A stretch of DNA of 48,682 bases from positions 1-48,682 of the forward strand of contig NZ_RWKH01000032.1 in the NCBI RefSeq assembly GCF_003984625.1, read 5' to 3'. The first letter of the stretch is position 1. The number at the start of each line of letters is the position of its first letter. The notes under the pieces are model-generated. The model saw only the letters and a program-made list of their open reading frames with translations, searched no databases and had not been told where the DNA came from. Below are positions 31,137 through 39,360 of this stretch, piece after piece. This DNA comes from Variovorax sp. DXTD-1 (GTDB lineage: Bacteria; Pseudomonadota; Gammaproteobacteria; Burkholderiales; Burkholderiaceae_C). The position numbers and the translations under genes are program-made.

Positions 31137-31757
31137 ATGCAATCTTTCCTGTTGGCCGTCGATCGTTTCTCGACCTGGATCGGCAAGACCTTCGCGTGGT
31201 GCGCGCTGCTGCTCACGCTGCTCATCAGCTGGGAGGTGTTTTCGCGCTATGTGCTGAACCACCCGCACGCATGGGTGCTCGACGCGCAGATCATGCTGTA
31301 CGGCGCCATGTTCATGACGGCCGGCGCGTACACGCTCTCCAAGAACGGCCACGTGCGCGGCGACGTGCTCTACGGCTTCTTCCGCCCCCGCACGCAGGCG
31401 CTGGTCGACCTGGTGCTCTACATCATCTTCTTCCTGCCCGGCATCGTCGCGCTGACCTGGGCCGGCTGGATCTACGCGGGCGAATCGCTCGCCATCCGCG
31501 AGCAGACCTTCTCGGCCGAGCCGCTACCGCTGTACCCCTTCAAGTACATCATTCCGCTCGCCGGCTTCACGCTGCTGCTGCAGGGCGTGGTCGAGATCAT
31601 CCGCTGCGTGCAATGCATCCAGAGCGGTGCGTGGCCCTCACGCGAGCAGGACGTGGAAGAGGTCGACGTCGAGAAGCTCAAGGAAATGGTCAACGTCAAG
31701 GACGAAGACATTGCCGCGCTCGACCGCGTGGTGGTTTCCAAGGAGGCCGCGCGATGA
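31137..31757 (+). CDS. dctQ: TRAP transporter small permease (DctQ family)
   Basis: A 206-residue inner-membrane protein with four transmembrane helices (about 18-38, 52-70, 90-112 and 137-160). It opens with FLLAVDRFSTWIGKTFAWCALLLTLLISWEVFSRYVL, the family N-terminus. The C-terminal tail (REQDVEEVDVEKLKEMVNVKDEDIAALDRVVVSKEAAR) is charged and cytoplasmic. DctQ stabilises the large subunit. GAGGAG precedes the start at 31137; an upstream in-frame ATG at 31080 lies inside the hairpin and is unlikely. Its stop overlaps the dctM start by 4 nt (ATGA). Confidence 0.93.
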   Translation: MQSFLLAVDRFSTWIGKTFAWCALLLTLLISWEVFSRYVLNHPHAWVLDAQIMLYGAMFMTAGAYTLSKNGHVRGDVLYGFFRPRTQALVDLVLYIIFFLPGIVALTWAGWIYAGESLAIREQTFSAEPLPLYPFKYIIPLAGFTLLLQGVVEIIRCVQCIQSGAWPSREQDVEEVDVEKLKEMVNVKDEDIAALDRVVVSKEAAR

Positions 31758-33721
31758 TCCGCCGCGAACTCTGGTTCGGCCTCTCGTTCATGGCGCTGAT
31801 CGTGATCGGCGCGGCCGCGGTGCTGGTGAGCGCCGACACCATCACCAACGGCCACCTGGGCCTCTTGATGCTCTCGCTGGTGGTGGTGGCCATCATGCTG
31901 GGCTTTCCCACGGCTTTCACGCTGATGGGCATGGGCATGCTCTTCACCTGGCTGGCCTACGACCGCGACTGGCACCGCACGCTCGATTTGATGGTGCAGG
32001 CCGCCTACAAGACCATGGCCAACGACGTGCTCATTGCGGTGCCGCTGTTCGTCTTCATGGGCTACCTGGTGGAGCGCGCGAACCTCATCGAGTCGCTGTT
32101 CAAGAGCCTGCACCTGGCTCTCGCGCGGCTGCCGGGCGCACTGGCCGTGGCCACGCTGGTCACCTGCACCATCTTTGCCACCGCCACGGGCATCGTGGGC
32201 GCGGTGGTCACGCTGATGGGCCTGCTGGCGCTGCCGGCCATGCTGCGCGCGGGCTACAGCGTGCCGCTGGCGGCGGGCGCCATCACGGCAGGCGGCTGCC
32301 TCGGCATCCTGATTCCGCCTTCGGTGCTGCTGATCGTCTATGGCGCCACGGCGGGCGTCTCGGTGGTGCAGCTGTATGCGGGAGCCTTCTTTCCGGGACT
32401 GATGCTCGCTTCGCTCTATGTGCTGTACGTGATCATCATCGCGCGGCTCAAGCCGCAATGGGCACCGCCGCTGTCGCAGGCGGAACGCGCGGTGCCGCTC
32501 ACCCCGCTCTCGCAGCGGCTGGCGGACAGCCCCGCCGCGCACGCGGTGGTCGCCCTGCTGAAAGGCCGGCGCAATGCGGACGTGCCTTTCTCGCACGTGC
32601 TGCGGCAGCTCGGCATCGTTGCCATGCCCGGCGTGATCTTTCTGCTGCTCGCCGGCTTCAGCTACAAGGCCGTGACCACCGTCGAGGCGCAGGCGCGCTA
32701 CGAGATCGAGGAGATCGGCGCCACGCGCAGCGGCAATCCGGCCCAAACCGAAAGCGCAGGCGGGTTGCAGGAGCCGCCTTCCACCGGAGGCCTGCAGGAA
32801 CCACCGGCCGAGGGCGGGCTGCAGGAGCCGCTGTCGGGGGACGCGCCCTCTTCAGGCCCGCTTTCGGAACCGCCGGGCGCATCCGCCGAATCTGCCGCGC
32901 CGGCCCAAGCGGCTCCGGCGCAACCGCCGGCCGCCAATGCACCCGTGGCAGAAGGCGCATCGGTGCGCCCCGCGCCCACGTGGTGGTGGGTCACCTTTGC
33001 CATCTTCGGTGCGTTGGTCACGCTGTTCTACCTGTTCCTGAGTTTTGCGCGGCTCGAGATCTTCAAGATGCTGCTGGCCTCGTTCTTCCCACTGGTGCTG
33101 CTGATCCTGTCGGTGCTCGGCTCGATCGTGCTGGGGCTGGCAACGCCGACCGAGGCGGCGGCCATGGGTGCGCTCGGCGGCATGCTGCTGGCGGCGGCCT
33201 ACCGGCGGCTCAACCTGTCGGTGCTGAAGGAATCGGTGTTTCTCACGGCCAAGACCTCGGCCATGGTGTGCTGGCTCTTCGTGGGATCGGCCATCTTCTC
33301 GGCGGCGTTCGCGCTGCTTGGCGGGCAGGCACTGGTGGAAGAGTGGGTGCTGGGCATGAACCTCACGAAGGTGCAGTTCCTGGTGCTGAGCCAGGTGATC
33401 ATCTTCCTGCTGGGCTGGCCGCTGGAGTGGACCGAGATCATCGTGATCTTCATGCCCATCTTCATTCCGCTGCTCGACAACTTCGGCGTCGATCCGCTGT
33501 TCTTCGGCCTGCTGGTTGCAATGAACCTGCAGACGGCGTTCCTGAGCCCCCCGGTGGCCATGGCGGCGTTCTACCTGAAGGGCGTGAGCCCCCCGCACGT
33601 GACGCTGAACCAGATCTTCCTGGGCATGCTGCCCTTCATGGGCATCCAGGTGCTGGCCATCGTGCTGCTGTACATCTGGCCGCAGATCGGGCTCTGGCTG
33701 CCGCAGCTGCTGTACAAGTAA
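31754..33721 (+). CDS. dctM: TRAP transporter large permease (DctM family) with expanded linker
   Basis: A 655-residue membrane subunit that couples substrate uptake to a Na+ or H+ gradient. The N-terminal half shows DctM features (AVPLFVFMGYLVERANL, ATGIVGAVVTLMGLLALPAML, GAITAGGCLGILIPPSVLLIVYGA); the C-terminal half continues with PTEAAAMGALGGM and ILGWPLEWTEIIVIFMPIFIPLL-like text. Usual DctM proteins are about 425-450 residues. Here a hydrophilic Pro/Ala-rich linker of about 95 residues (315-410) interrupts the helices. It holds three tandem 9-residue repeats, GGLQEPPST, GGLQEPPAE and GGLQEPLSG (336-362). Translation is coupled to dctQ, and the gene is convergent with the dikinase-like gene (10 nt). 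Confidence 0.92.
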   Translation: MIRRELWFGLSFMALIVIGAAAVLVSADTITNGHLGLLMLSLVVVAIMLGFPTAFTLMGMGMLFTWLAYDRDWHRTLDLMVQAAYKTMANDVLIAVPLFVFMGYLVERANLIESLFKSLHLALARLPGALAVATLVTCTIFATATGIVGAVVTLMGLLALPAMLRAGYSVPLAAGAITAGGCLGILIPPSVLLIVYGATAGVSVVQLYAGAFFPGLMLASLYVLYVIIIARLKPQWAPPLSQAERAVPLTPLSQRLADSPAAHAVVALLKGRRNADVPFSHVLRQLGIVAMPGVIFLLLAGFSYKAVTTVEAQARYEIEEIGATRSGNPAQTESAGGLQEPPSTGGLQEPPAEGGLQEPLSGDAPSSGPLSEPPGASAESAAPAQAAPAQPPAANAPVAEGASVRPAPTWWWVTFAIFGALVTLFYLFLSFARLEIFKMLLASFFPLVLLILSVLGSIVLGLATPTEAAAMGALGGMLLAAAYRRLNLSVLKESVFLTAKTSAMVCWLFVGSAIFSAAFALLGGQALVEEWVLGMNLTKVQFLVLSQVIIFLLGWPLEWTEIIVIFMPIFIPLLDNFGVDPLFFGLLVAMNLQTAFLSPPVAMAAFYLKGVSPPHVTLNQIFLGMLPFMGIQVLAIVLLYIWPQIGLWLPQLLYK

Positions 33722-33731
33722 GCGGCAAGGA

Positions 33732-35792
33732 TCAGCGGCGCCGCTCCACATAGGGGCGCGCCTGCAGCAGCACGATGCGGTCGCCCACGGTGGCCCATTC
33801 GATGTCCTGGTCAACGCCGTTGAAGGTGCGCTTCACCGCCGCGCCCACGTTCGCGAGGCGCACCACCAGTTCGTCGGTGAGCACATGGCGTCCCACTTCC
33901 ACCGGCACTTCCTTCACGCCGCCGTCCTTGTCCAGCTGCAGCGCCGTCTCTTCGGCGGAGCGGCTCAGCACCTGGATGGCCTTGGACCAGCTCGAATACA
34001 TGACCTGCTCCGCCACGCGCTTGCCTTCAACCACGCGGATGCCGATGCCGCGCTTGGCCGAGATGTAGGTGACGTGCGGATGCCCGGCGTCGAAGGGGTC
34101 GCGCGTGATCATCACGCCGGCGTTGGTTGAATCGATGGCGGTCTGCACGAACACGCCCATCACCACCGACTCGGCGCCAAAGCCGGCGGCGCTGCGCGCC
34201 TCCCACGCCTCGGGGTTGAACACCGAGGCCCATACCTTCTTCACCGCAAGCTCGAGCGCATCGCCCGTCTTCACGTTGGGCACCGTGCTGTAGAGTCCCG
34301 CGCCGCTGAAGCCGGGCAGGTCTTCCGAATTGGACGAGCTGCGCACGAACACGCCGCCGCCCCCCAGCTGCGACTGCCAAGCGGCGCGCCACGCGGCCGC
34401 GATGGCCGCATCGACCGGCCACTGCACGATCTCATCGCGTAGCTGTGCCAGCGCCTTCTGCCGGATCTGCGGGTCGCTCGCAAAGCCGGGTTGCTGCTGC
34501 ATGCGCGCGATGCGGCCGGCCAGGTCATTGGCGCGCATGAAGCGGTCGTAGTGCGCAAAGGGAATGCAGAAGCCGTCGGGCACCGTGGTCTGCGGAATGC
34601 GCGCGGCCAGCACCGCGCCGAGGTTGGCGGCCTTGGAGCCGCACTGCGCGCTGTTGCGCGCGCGAAGAGACGCGAGCGGCAGCAGGCGGGCTTCGCGCAG
34701 GTCGGGCCTGGCGGCTTTCGCACCGCCCGGCACCGCACCGATGGCCGCGGTGCGCACAGTGCGCGTCGGCAGCGCCGCGATCTCCTCGGGCGTGAGGCGG
34801 CGCAGCTGGTAGCCCGAGGCCGCGACCTTGAGCGCCACCCAATGGCCTTCGTGTTCGCGCAGCACAGCCGCGGCATCGCGCACATAGGCGTTGGGAATGC
34901 CCCAGCCCTTGGCCAGCAGGTTGACGTGCGAAAGCGCGGTCGAAGGCCGCTCGGTCAGCACGCCGGCCACGGGCGGCAGGCTGATCGGCACCTGGCGCAG
35001 CACGGCGATGTCGTCGGGCAGCAGGGCATTCAACACATTCGCGCCCGAAGCCTCGTCCACGATGCGCACCCGGCCCGTGGCCGTGCCGAGGTTCATCGGC
35101 ATGTAGGGCTGCTCGCGGATCAGCGCTTCCTGGCTGACAAAGTCGATGCCGGTTTCTTTTGCAATGCGCTCGTGCAGCGTCGAATTGGTCTTGAACTTGA
35201 CCGGTGCGAAGAAGCTGGCTTTCACCTGCGCATCGGCCTGGCGCAGCAGCGCGGGGGTGAGCTGGTCGCCTTCCCAGAATTCGTAGGTGAAGGCGCCGAT
35301 GTTCTGCTGCCAGCTCAGCGTGCCGAACAGGAAGCGGCGGTCCGGCACAAGGTAGTTGCGGTCGATTTCGCGCTTGCCTGCGCCAAGTGCAAGGCCGGTG
35401 TCGCGCACGAAGCGAACATGCAGCTGAAATCGCGGCGTGTCGATGTAGTAGGTGCGCACCGGCCTGGCCCGGCGGTCGACGGCGAAGAGCACGTGGGCCA
35501 GCTGCATCGGCGTGCCGGCGTCATAGACGCGCGCCAGGGCGTCGAAATCGCCCCGGCTGCGAAGCATGGGCAGCGACGCGGGCGCTGCAGGGCGGACGGC
35601 TGCAGCCTCAGGAGCCGCGTTGCTGCTGTTCTGCTGCTGGTAGTAAGAGGGCTTGCGCGCCAGTTGGGCCTCGGCACATGGCGCCGCGAGGAAGATCGCC
35701 GCACCGAAGCCGAGCGCCATCATCCCCCACGATTCGCTATGGTTCCGGTAGCGCACTTTGCGCCATGCACCTGGGTTGTTGTCGTTTTTCAT
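33732..35792 (-). CDS. Exported PEP-synthase/dikinase-like protein (PEP/pyruvate-binding domain)
   Basis: A 686-residue protein. The start at 35792 (GAGG about 9 nt upstream) gives a signal-like segment, MMALGFGAAIFLAAPCAEAQ (24-43). A phosphohistidine-type domain follows: GVLTERPSTALSHVNLLAKG with candidate H289. After it comes a PPDK-type ATP-grasp domain: SKAANLGAV (386-394), FVRSSSNSEDLPGFSGAGLY (482-501), GVMITRDPF (559-567) and LLQARP (675-680). This order, His domain before ATP domain, is that of glucan water dikinase rather than PEP synthase, and no C-terminal PEP barrel is present. The phosphate acceptor is unknown. ATP supply outside the cytoplasm is a puzzle, so the signal may instead be a membrane anchor. 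It is divergent from the FecR/DUF6600 gene. Confidence 0.75.
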   Translation of the reverse strand: MKNDNNPGAWRKVRYRNHSESWGMMALGFGAAIFLAAPCAEAQLARKPSYYQQQNSSNAAPEAAAVRPAAPASLPMLRSRGDFDALARVYDAGTPMQLAHVLFAVDRRARPVRTYYIDTPRFQLHVRFVRDTGLALGAGKREIDRNYLVPDRRFLFGTLSWQQNIGAFTYEFWEGDQLTPALLRQADAQVKASFFAPVKFKTNSTLHERIAKETGIDFVSQEALIREQPYMPMNLGTATGRVRIVDEASGANVLNALLPDDIAVLRQVPISLPPVAGVLTERPSTALSHVNLLAKGWGIPNAYVRDAAAVLREHEGHWVALKVAASGYQLRRLTPEEIAALPTRTVRTAAIGAVPGGAKAARPDLREARLLPLASLRARNSAQCGSKAANLGAVLAARIPQTTVPDGFCIPFAHYDRFMRANDLAGRIARMQQQPGFASDPQIRQKALAQLRDEIVQWPVDAAIAAAWRAAWQSQLGGGGVFVRSSSNSEDLPGFSGAGLYSTVPNVKTGDALELAVKKVWASVFNPEAWEARSAAGFGAESVVMGVFVQTAIDSTNAGVMITRDPFDAGHPHVTYISAKRGIGIRVVEGKRVAEQVMYSSWSKAIQVLSRSAEETALQLDKDGGVKEVPVEVGRHVLTDELVVRLANVGAAVKRTFNGVDQDIEWATVGDRIVLLQARPYVERRR

Positions 35793-35930
35793 GCAGAGTC
35801 CCTCATTACAAGCGGTTGCGGAATGTGCGTGCGCTTCACCAAGCAGGGGGCATGCGCTGACAGCGGCAGCGCATTCTCGCGCGTTACATGCGCATCGCTT
35901 CAACTCGGTCCCGCGAACCAGAGACAAACC

Positions 35931-37901
35931 ATGAACCGCACCGCCTTTGCCCTTCTTCACCGGCCGCTGCACCGATGGCTGCTCGGCTTGGCGCTGCTGT
36001 GCCTAGGCGCCGCGGCCGGCGCGCAGCAAGACCCGCCCGGGCGCGTGGCGCGCCTGAACCTGCAGCAAGGCACGGTGAGCTTTGCGCCGGCCGGCGAAGA
36101 CAGCTGGTACGACGCGCAGCCCAACCGCCCCATCACCAGCGGCGACCGGCTCTGGACCGACCGCAATGCGCGCGCCGAGGTTCACATCGGATCGGCGGCA
36201 CTGCGGATGGACGGGCAGACGCATGTTGAATTTTCCGAGCTCGACGACGACACCGTGCGCATCACCGCGAACCAGGGCAATCTGCAATTGCGCGTGCGCG
36301 ACGATCTTTCGGGCCAGCGCGTCGAGGTGGACACCGGCAACCTCGCCGTGGTGATCGACGCCCCCGGCGAATACCGCATTGCGGCCGACCCGTCCGCCGG
36401 CACCACCTGGGTCGCGGTGGCCTCGGGCCGCGCCACGCTCCATGGTGAAAACGGCCAGTCGCAAACACTGGGCGCGCGGCAGCAACTCACCGTGTCCGGC
36501 CGCGACCTTGCCGCGGTGAACAGCTTCCCGCCGCAGAACGGCAGCTTCGACGCCTGGGTGGCCGAGCGCAACCGCATCGAGGACCAGTCGGTTTCCGCGC
36601 GCTACGTGTCGCGCGAGGTCGTGGGCTACCAGCAGCTCGACAACTACGGCGACTGGCAGAACGACCCCTCCTACGGCGCCGTCTGGTTCCCGCGCAACGT
36701 GGACGCCGACTGGGCGCCCTACCGCGACGGCCAGTGGGTGAACGTCGCGCCCTGGGGGCTGACCTGGGTCGATGCCGCGCCTTGGGGCTTTGCACCCTTC
36801 CACTACGGCCGCTGGGCGCGTGTGGGTCCGCGCTGGGCCTGGGTACCGGGGCAGACCACCGCACGGCCCGTCTATTCGCCCGCGCTGGTCGGCTTTGTGG
36901 GCGGCGGCAGTGGCGGCGTGAACGCCACCCTGCAGATCGGCGACGGCCGCAGCGGCGTGGGCTGGTTTCCGCTCGCGCCCGGCGAACAATGGCGCCCCGC
37001 CTATAGCGCGAGCCCTCGCTACATCGATCGGGTCAACCGCATGGCCGCCTACCGCAACCGCCAGGCCGAGATGCGCAACGACTTCTATGCCAACCAGCGG
37101 ATGCCGGGCGCGGTGACCGTGGTGCCGGCCGACCGCTTCGGCCGTGGCCCTTTTGGCCGGCGCGACCTGGTGCGCTTGCCCGATGACCGCTTTGCGCGCG
37201 TGCCGGTTGCACCGGCGCCCGGCATTCCGATGCATGGCTTTGGCGGCGGCTTCGGCCGGCCCGCCGCAATGCAGCCGCCGCCGCAGCTGCGAGCCCGCCA
37301 GCAGCAAGAGTTCCAGTATGAGCAGGCGCGGCAAGTCCAGCAGATGCAGCAGGCGCAGAACATCCAGGCCATGCAGCAGCGCGCCGCGCAACAGCAGGCG
37401 GCACAGCAACAACAGCAGCAGCAAATGGAATGGCAGCGGCAGCAAGGCCAGCGCCAGCAGCAGGAGTGGCAGCAGCGCGCCAACCAGAACCAATGGCAGC
37501 AACAGCAGCATCAACAACAGCTCCAACTCCAGCAGCAGCAACAGGCGCAGCGGCAACAGCAGGAACTGCAGCAGCGCGCCGCCCAGGCCCAAGCGCAGCA
37601 GATGCAACTGCAACAACAGCAGCAACGCGCCGCGCAGCAGGCGCTGGCCCAGCAGCAGATGATTCGCCAGCAGCAGGAGACGCAACAGCGCGCCGCGCAA
37701 ATGCAGCAGCAAGCGCTCGCCCAGCAGCAGGCTCAGCAGAACGCCATGAGGCAGGCCCAGGAGGCGCAGGTGCGCGCCATGCAGCAGCAACGCGGCTTTG
37801 CGCCGCCGTCCCAGCAAGCCCAGCCCCAACCTCCACCCGGCCAGCGCGGCGGTGACGACCGGCGCAGGCTGATGACCTCGCCGGACTCGCAGCAGCGCTG
37901 A
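35931..37901 (+). CDS. FecR/DUF6600 domain exported protein with Gln-rich tail
   Basis: A 656-residue exported protein. The signal peptide ends near AAAGAQQ (about 32). A FecR-like beta domain follows (about 38-190: ARLNLQQGTVSFAPAGEDSW, GDRLWTDRNARAEVHIG). A Trp-rich DUF6600 part comes next (about 235-330: DWAPYRDGQWVNVAPWGLTW, APWGFAPFHYGRWARVGPRW). From about residue 456 to 621 the protein is mostly Gln with Ala, Arg and Met, probably coiled or disordered. Such proteins are found in many Burkholderiales and their function is unknown. No sigma factor is beside it, so classic FecR signalling is unlikely. The start is 138 nt from the divergent dikinase-like gene. Confidence 0.82.
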   Translation: MNRTAFALLHRPLHRWLLGLALLCLGAAAGAQQDPPGRVARLNLQQGTVSFAPAGEDSWYDAQPNRPITSGDRLWTDRNARAEVHIGSAALRMDGQTHVEFSELDDDTVRITANQGNLQLRVRDDLSGQRVEVDTGNLAVVIDAPGEYRIAADPSAGTTWVAVASGRATLHGENGQSQTLGARQQLTVSGRDLAAVNSFPPQNGSFDAWVAERNRIEDQSVSARYVSREVVGYQQLDNYGDWQNDPSYGAVWFPRNVDADWAPYRDGQWVNVAPWGLTWVDAAPWGFAPFHYGRWARVGPRWAWVPGQTTARPVYSPALVGFVGGGSGGVNATLQIGDGRSGVGWFPLAPGEQWRPAYSASPRYIDRVNRMAAYRNRQAEMRNDFYANQRMPGAVTVVPADRFGRGPFGRRDLVRLPDDRFARVPVAPAPGIPMHGFGGGFGRPAAMQPPPQLRARQQQEFQYEQARQVQQMQQAQNIQAMQQRAAQQQAAQQQQQQQMEWQRQQGQRQQQEWQQRANQNQWQQQQHQQQLQLQQQQQAQRQQQELQQRAAQAQAQQMQLQQQQQRAAQQALAQQQMIRQQQETQQRAAQMQQQALAQQQAQQNAMRQAQEAQVRAMQQQRGFAPPSQQAQPQPPPGQRGGDDRRRLMTSPDSQQR

Positions 37902-38001
37902 ACGCCGAGCGCGCGGGGGTAGCGCATCGCCCTGCGCAAGACCCGCGAATACCGGTGCTCCCCGCCGGCGGCTACAGTCGCCGGCAAGGAGCACCCTTCA
38001 C

Positions 38002-39360
38002 ATGCGCACATTCGACTTCGACCTTTTCGTCATCGGCGGCGGCAGCGGCGGCGTACGGGCAGCGCGCATGGCGGCGCAGCACGGCGCGCGCGTGGGCTTG
38101 GCCGAAGCGGCGGACCTTGGCGGCACCTGCGTCAACGTCGGCTGCATTCCCAAAAAGCTCTACAGCTACGCCGCAGGCTACGCCGAATCGTTCGAGGAAG
38201 CCGCGGGCTACGGGTGGAAGCTGCCCGAGGCACCGCAGTTCGACTGGGGCCAGCTCAAGGCGCAGCGCGCCAAGGAGATCGAGCGGCTCAACGGCGTGTA
38301 TGCCTCGCTGCTGAAAAATTCGGACGTCAGGCTGATCACGGGCTGGGCCCAGCTGGTCGACGGCCACACGGTGGAAGTCGACGGCCAGCGCCACACCGCG
38401 CGCCACCTGCTCGTTGCCACCGGCGGCACGCCCTTCGTGCCCGAGATTCCGGGGCGCGAGCACGTCGCCACCTCGGACGCGATGTTCGACCTCGACCCAT
38501 TTCCCAAGCGCCTGCTGGTGGTGGGCGGCGGCTACATCGCCTGCGAGTTCGCATCCATCTTCAACGGCCTGGGCGCCAAGGTGACGCAGCTGCATCGCCG
38601 CGCGCACCTGCTCACCGGCTTCGACGACGACGTGCGGCAGTTCGTCGCACACGAAATGGGCAAGGCCGGCATCGACGTGCGGCTCAACGTCGAGGCGGCG
38701 TCGATTGCGCGCGGCCCGGGCGGGCTGGTCGTCACCCTGGCACGCGGCCAGCAGGTCGAGGCCGACGCGGTCCTCTTTGCCACCGGCCGAGTGCCGAACA
38801 CCCAGAGCCTCGGCCTGGAGGCGGCGGGCGTTGCTGTCGACAAGCGCGGCGCGATCGCGGTCGATGCGAACTACCGCAGCTCGGTGCCGTCGATCTACGC
38901 GGTGGGCGACGTTTCCACCCGCGTGCACCTCACGCCGGTCGCGCTGGCCGAGGCCATGGTGGTGGTCGATGCGCTGTTCGGCCAGGGCAAGCGCAAGCTC
39001 GAGTACGAATACATTCCGACCGCCGTCTTCACGCACCCGAACATCGGCACCTGCGGCTACACCGAGATCGATGCGCGCGCCAGGTTCGGCGAGGTGACGG
39101 TGTTCTCGAGCGAGTTCAAGTCGCTGCGCCACACGCTCTCCGGCCGAAGCGAGCGCACCTTCATGAAGCTGGTGGTGCAGAAGTCGAACGACCGCGTGGT
39201 CGGCCTGCACATGGTGGGCGCCGATGCGGGCGAAATCGTGCAGGGCTTTGCTGTCGCCATGCGCGCGGGCGCCACCAAGGCGCTCTTCGACGGCACCGTG
39301 GGCATCCACCCCACGGCGGCCGAAGAGTTCGTGACCATGCGCGAACCGATGCCCGGCTAG
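38002..39360 (+). CDS. gor: Glutathione-disulfide reductase
   Basis: A 452-residue FAD flavoprotein that reduces oxidised glutathione with NAD(P)H. The FAD motif GGGSGG (12-17) is followed by the redox pair C43/C48 in GGTCVNVGCIPKK. The NAD(P)H domain starts at VVGGGYIACEFASIF. The active-site base is H436 in GIHPTAAEEF near the C-terminus. In the dinucleotide region HRRAHLLTGFDDD, one of the two arginines that bind the NADPH phosphate in E. coli is replaced by Thr. AAGGAG lies about 10 nt before the ATG. Its stop codon shares CTAG with the stop of the convergent panE-like gene. Confidence 0.94.
   Translation: MRTFDFDLFVIGGGSGGVRAARMAAQHGARVGLAEAADLGGTCVNVGCIPKKLYSYAAGYAESFEEAAGYGWKLPEAPQFDWGQLKAQRAKEIERLNGVYASLLKNSDVRLITGWAQLVDGHTVEVDGQRHTARHLLVATGGTPFVPEIPGREHVATSDAMFDLDPFPKRLLVVGGGYIACEFASIFNGLGAKVTQLHRRAHLLTGFDDDVRQFVAHEMGKAGIDVRLNVEAASIARGPGGLVVTLARGQQVEADAVLFATGRVPNTQSLGLEAAGVAVDKRGAIAVDANYRSSVPSIYAVGDVSTRVHLTPVALAEAMVVVDALFGQGKRKLEYEYIPTAVFTHPNIGTCGYTEIDARARFGEVTVFSSEFKSLRHTLSGRSERTFMKLVVQKSNDRVVGLHMVGADAGEIVQGFAVAMRAGATKALFDGTVGIHPTAAEEFVTMREPMPG

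Noticed and set aside
30851..31753. N-terminal extension of the TRAP large permease (956-codon ORF)
   Set aside because: The extension is the antiframe of dctP and dctQ. The ATG at 31754 overlaps the dctQ stop and begins the family sequence.
37299..37795. CRISPR or tandem triplet repeat array
   Set aside because: The repetitive look comes from Gln codons within an open frame; there are no regular spacers.
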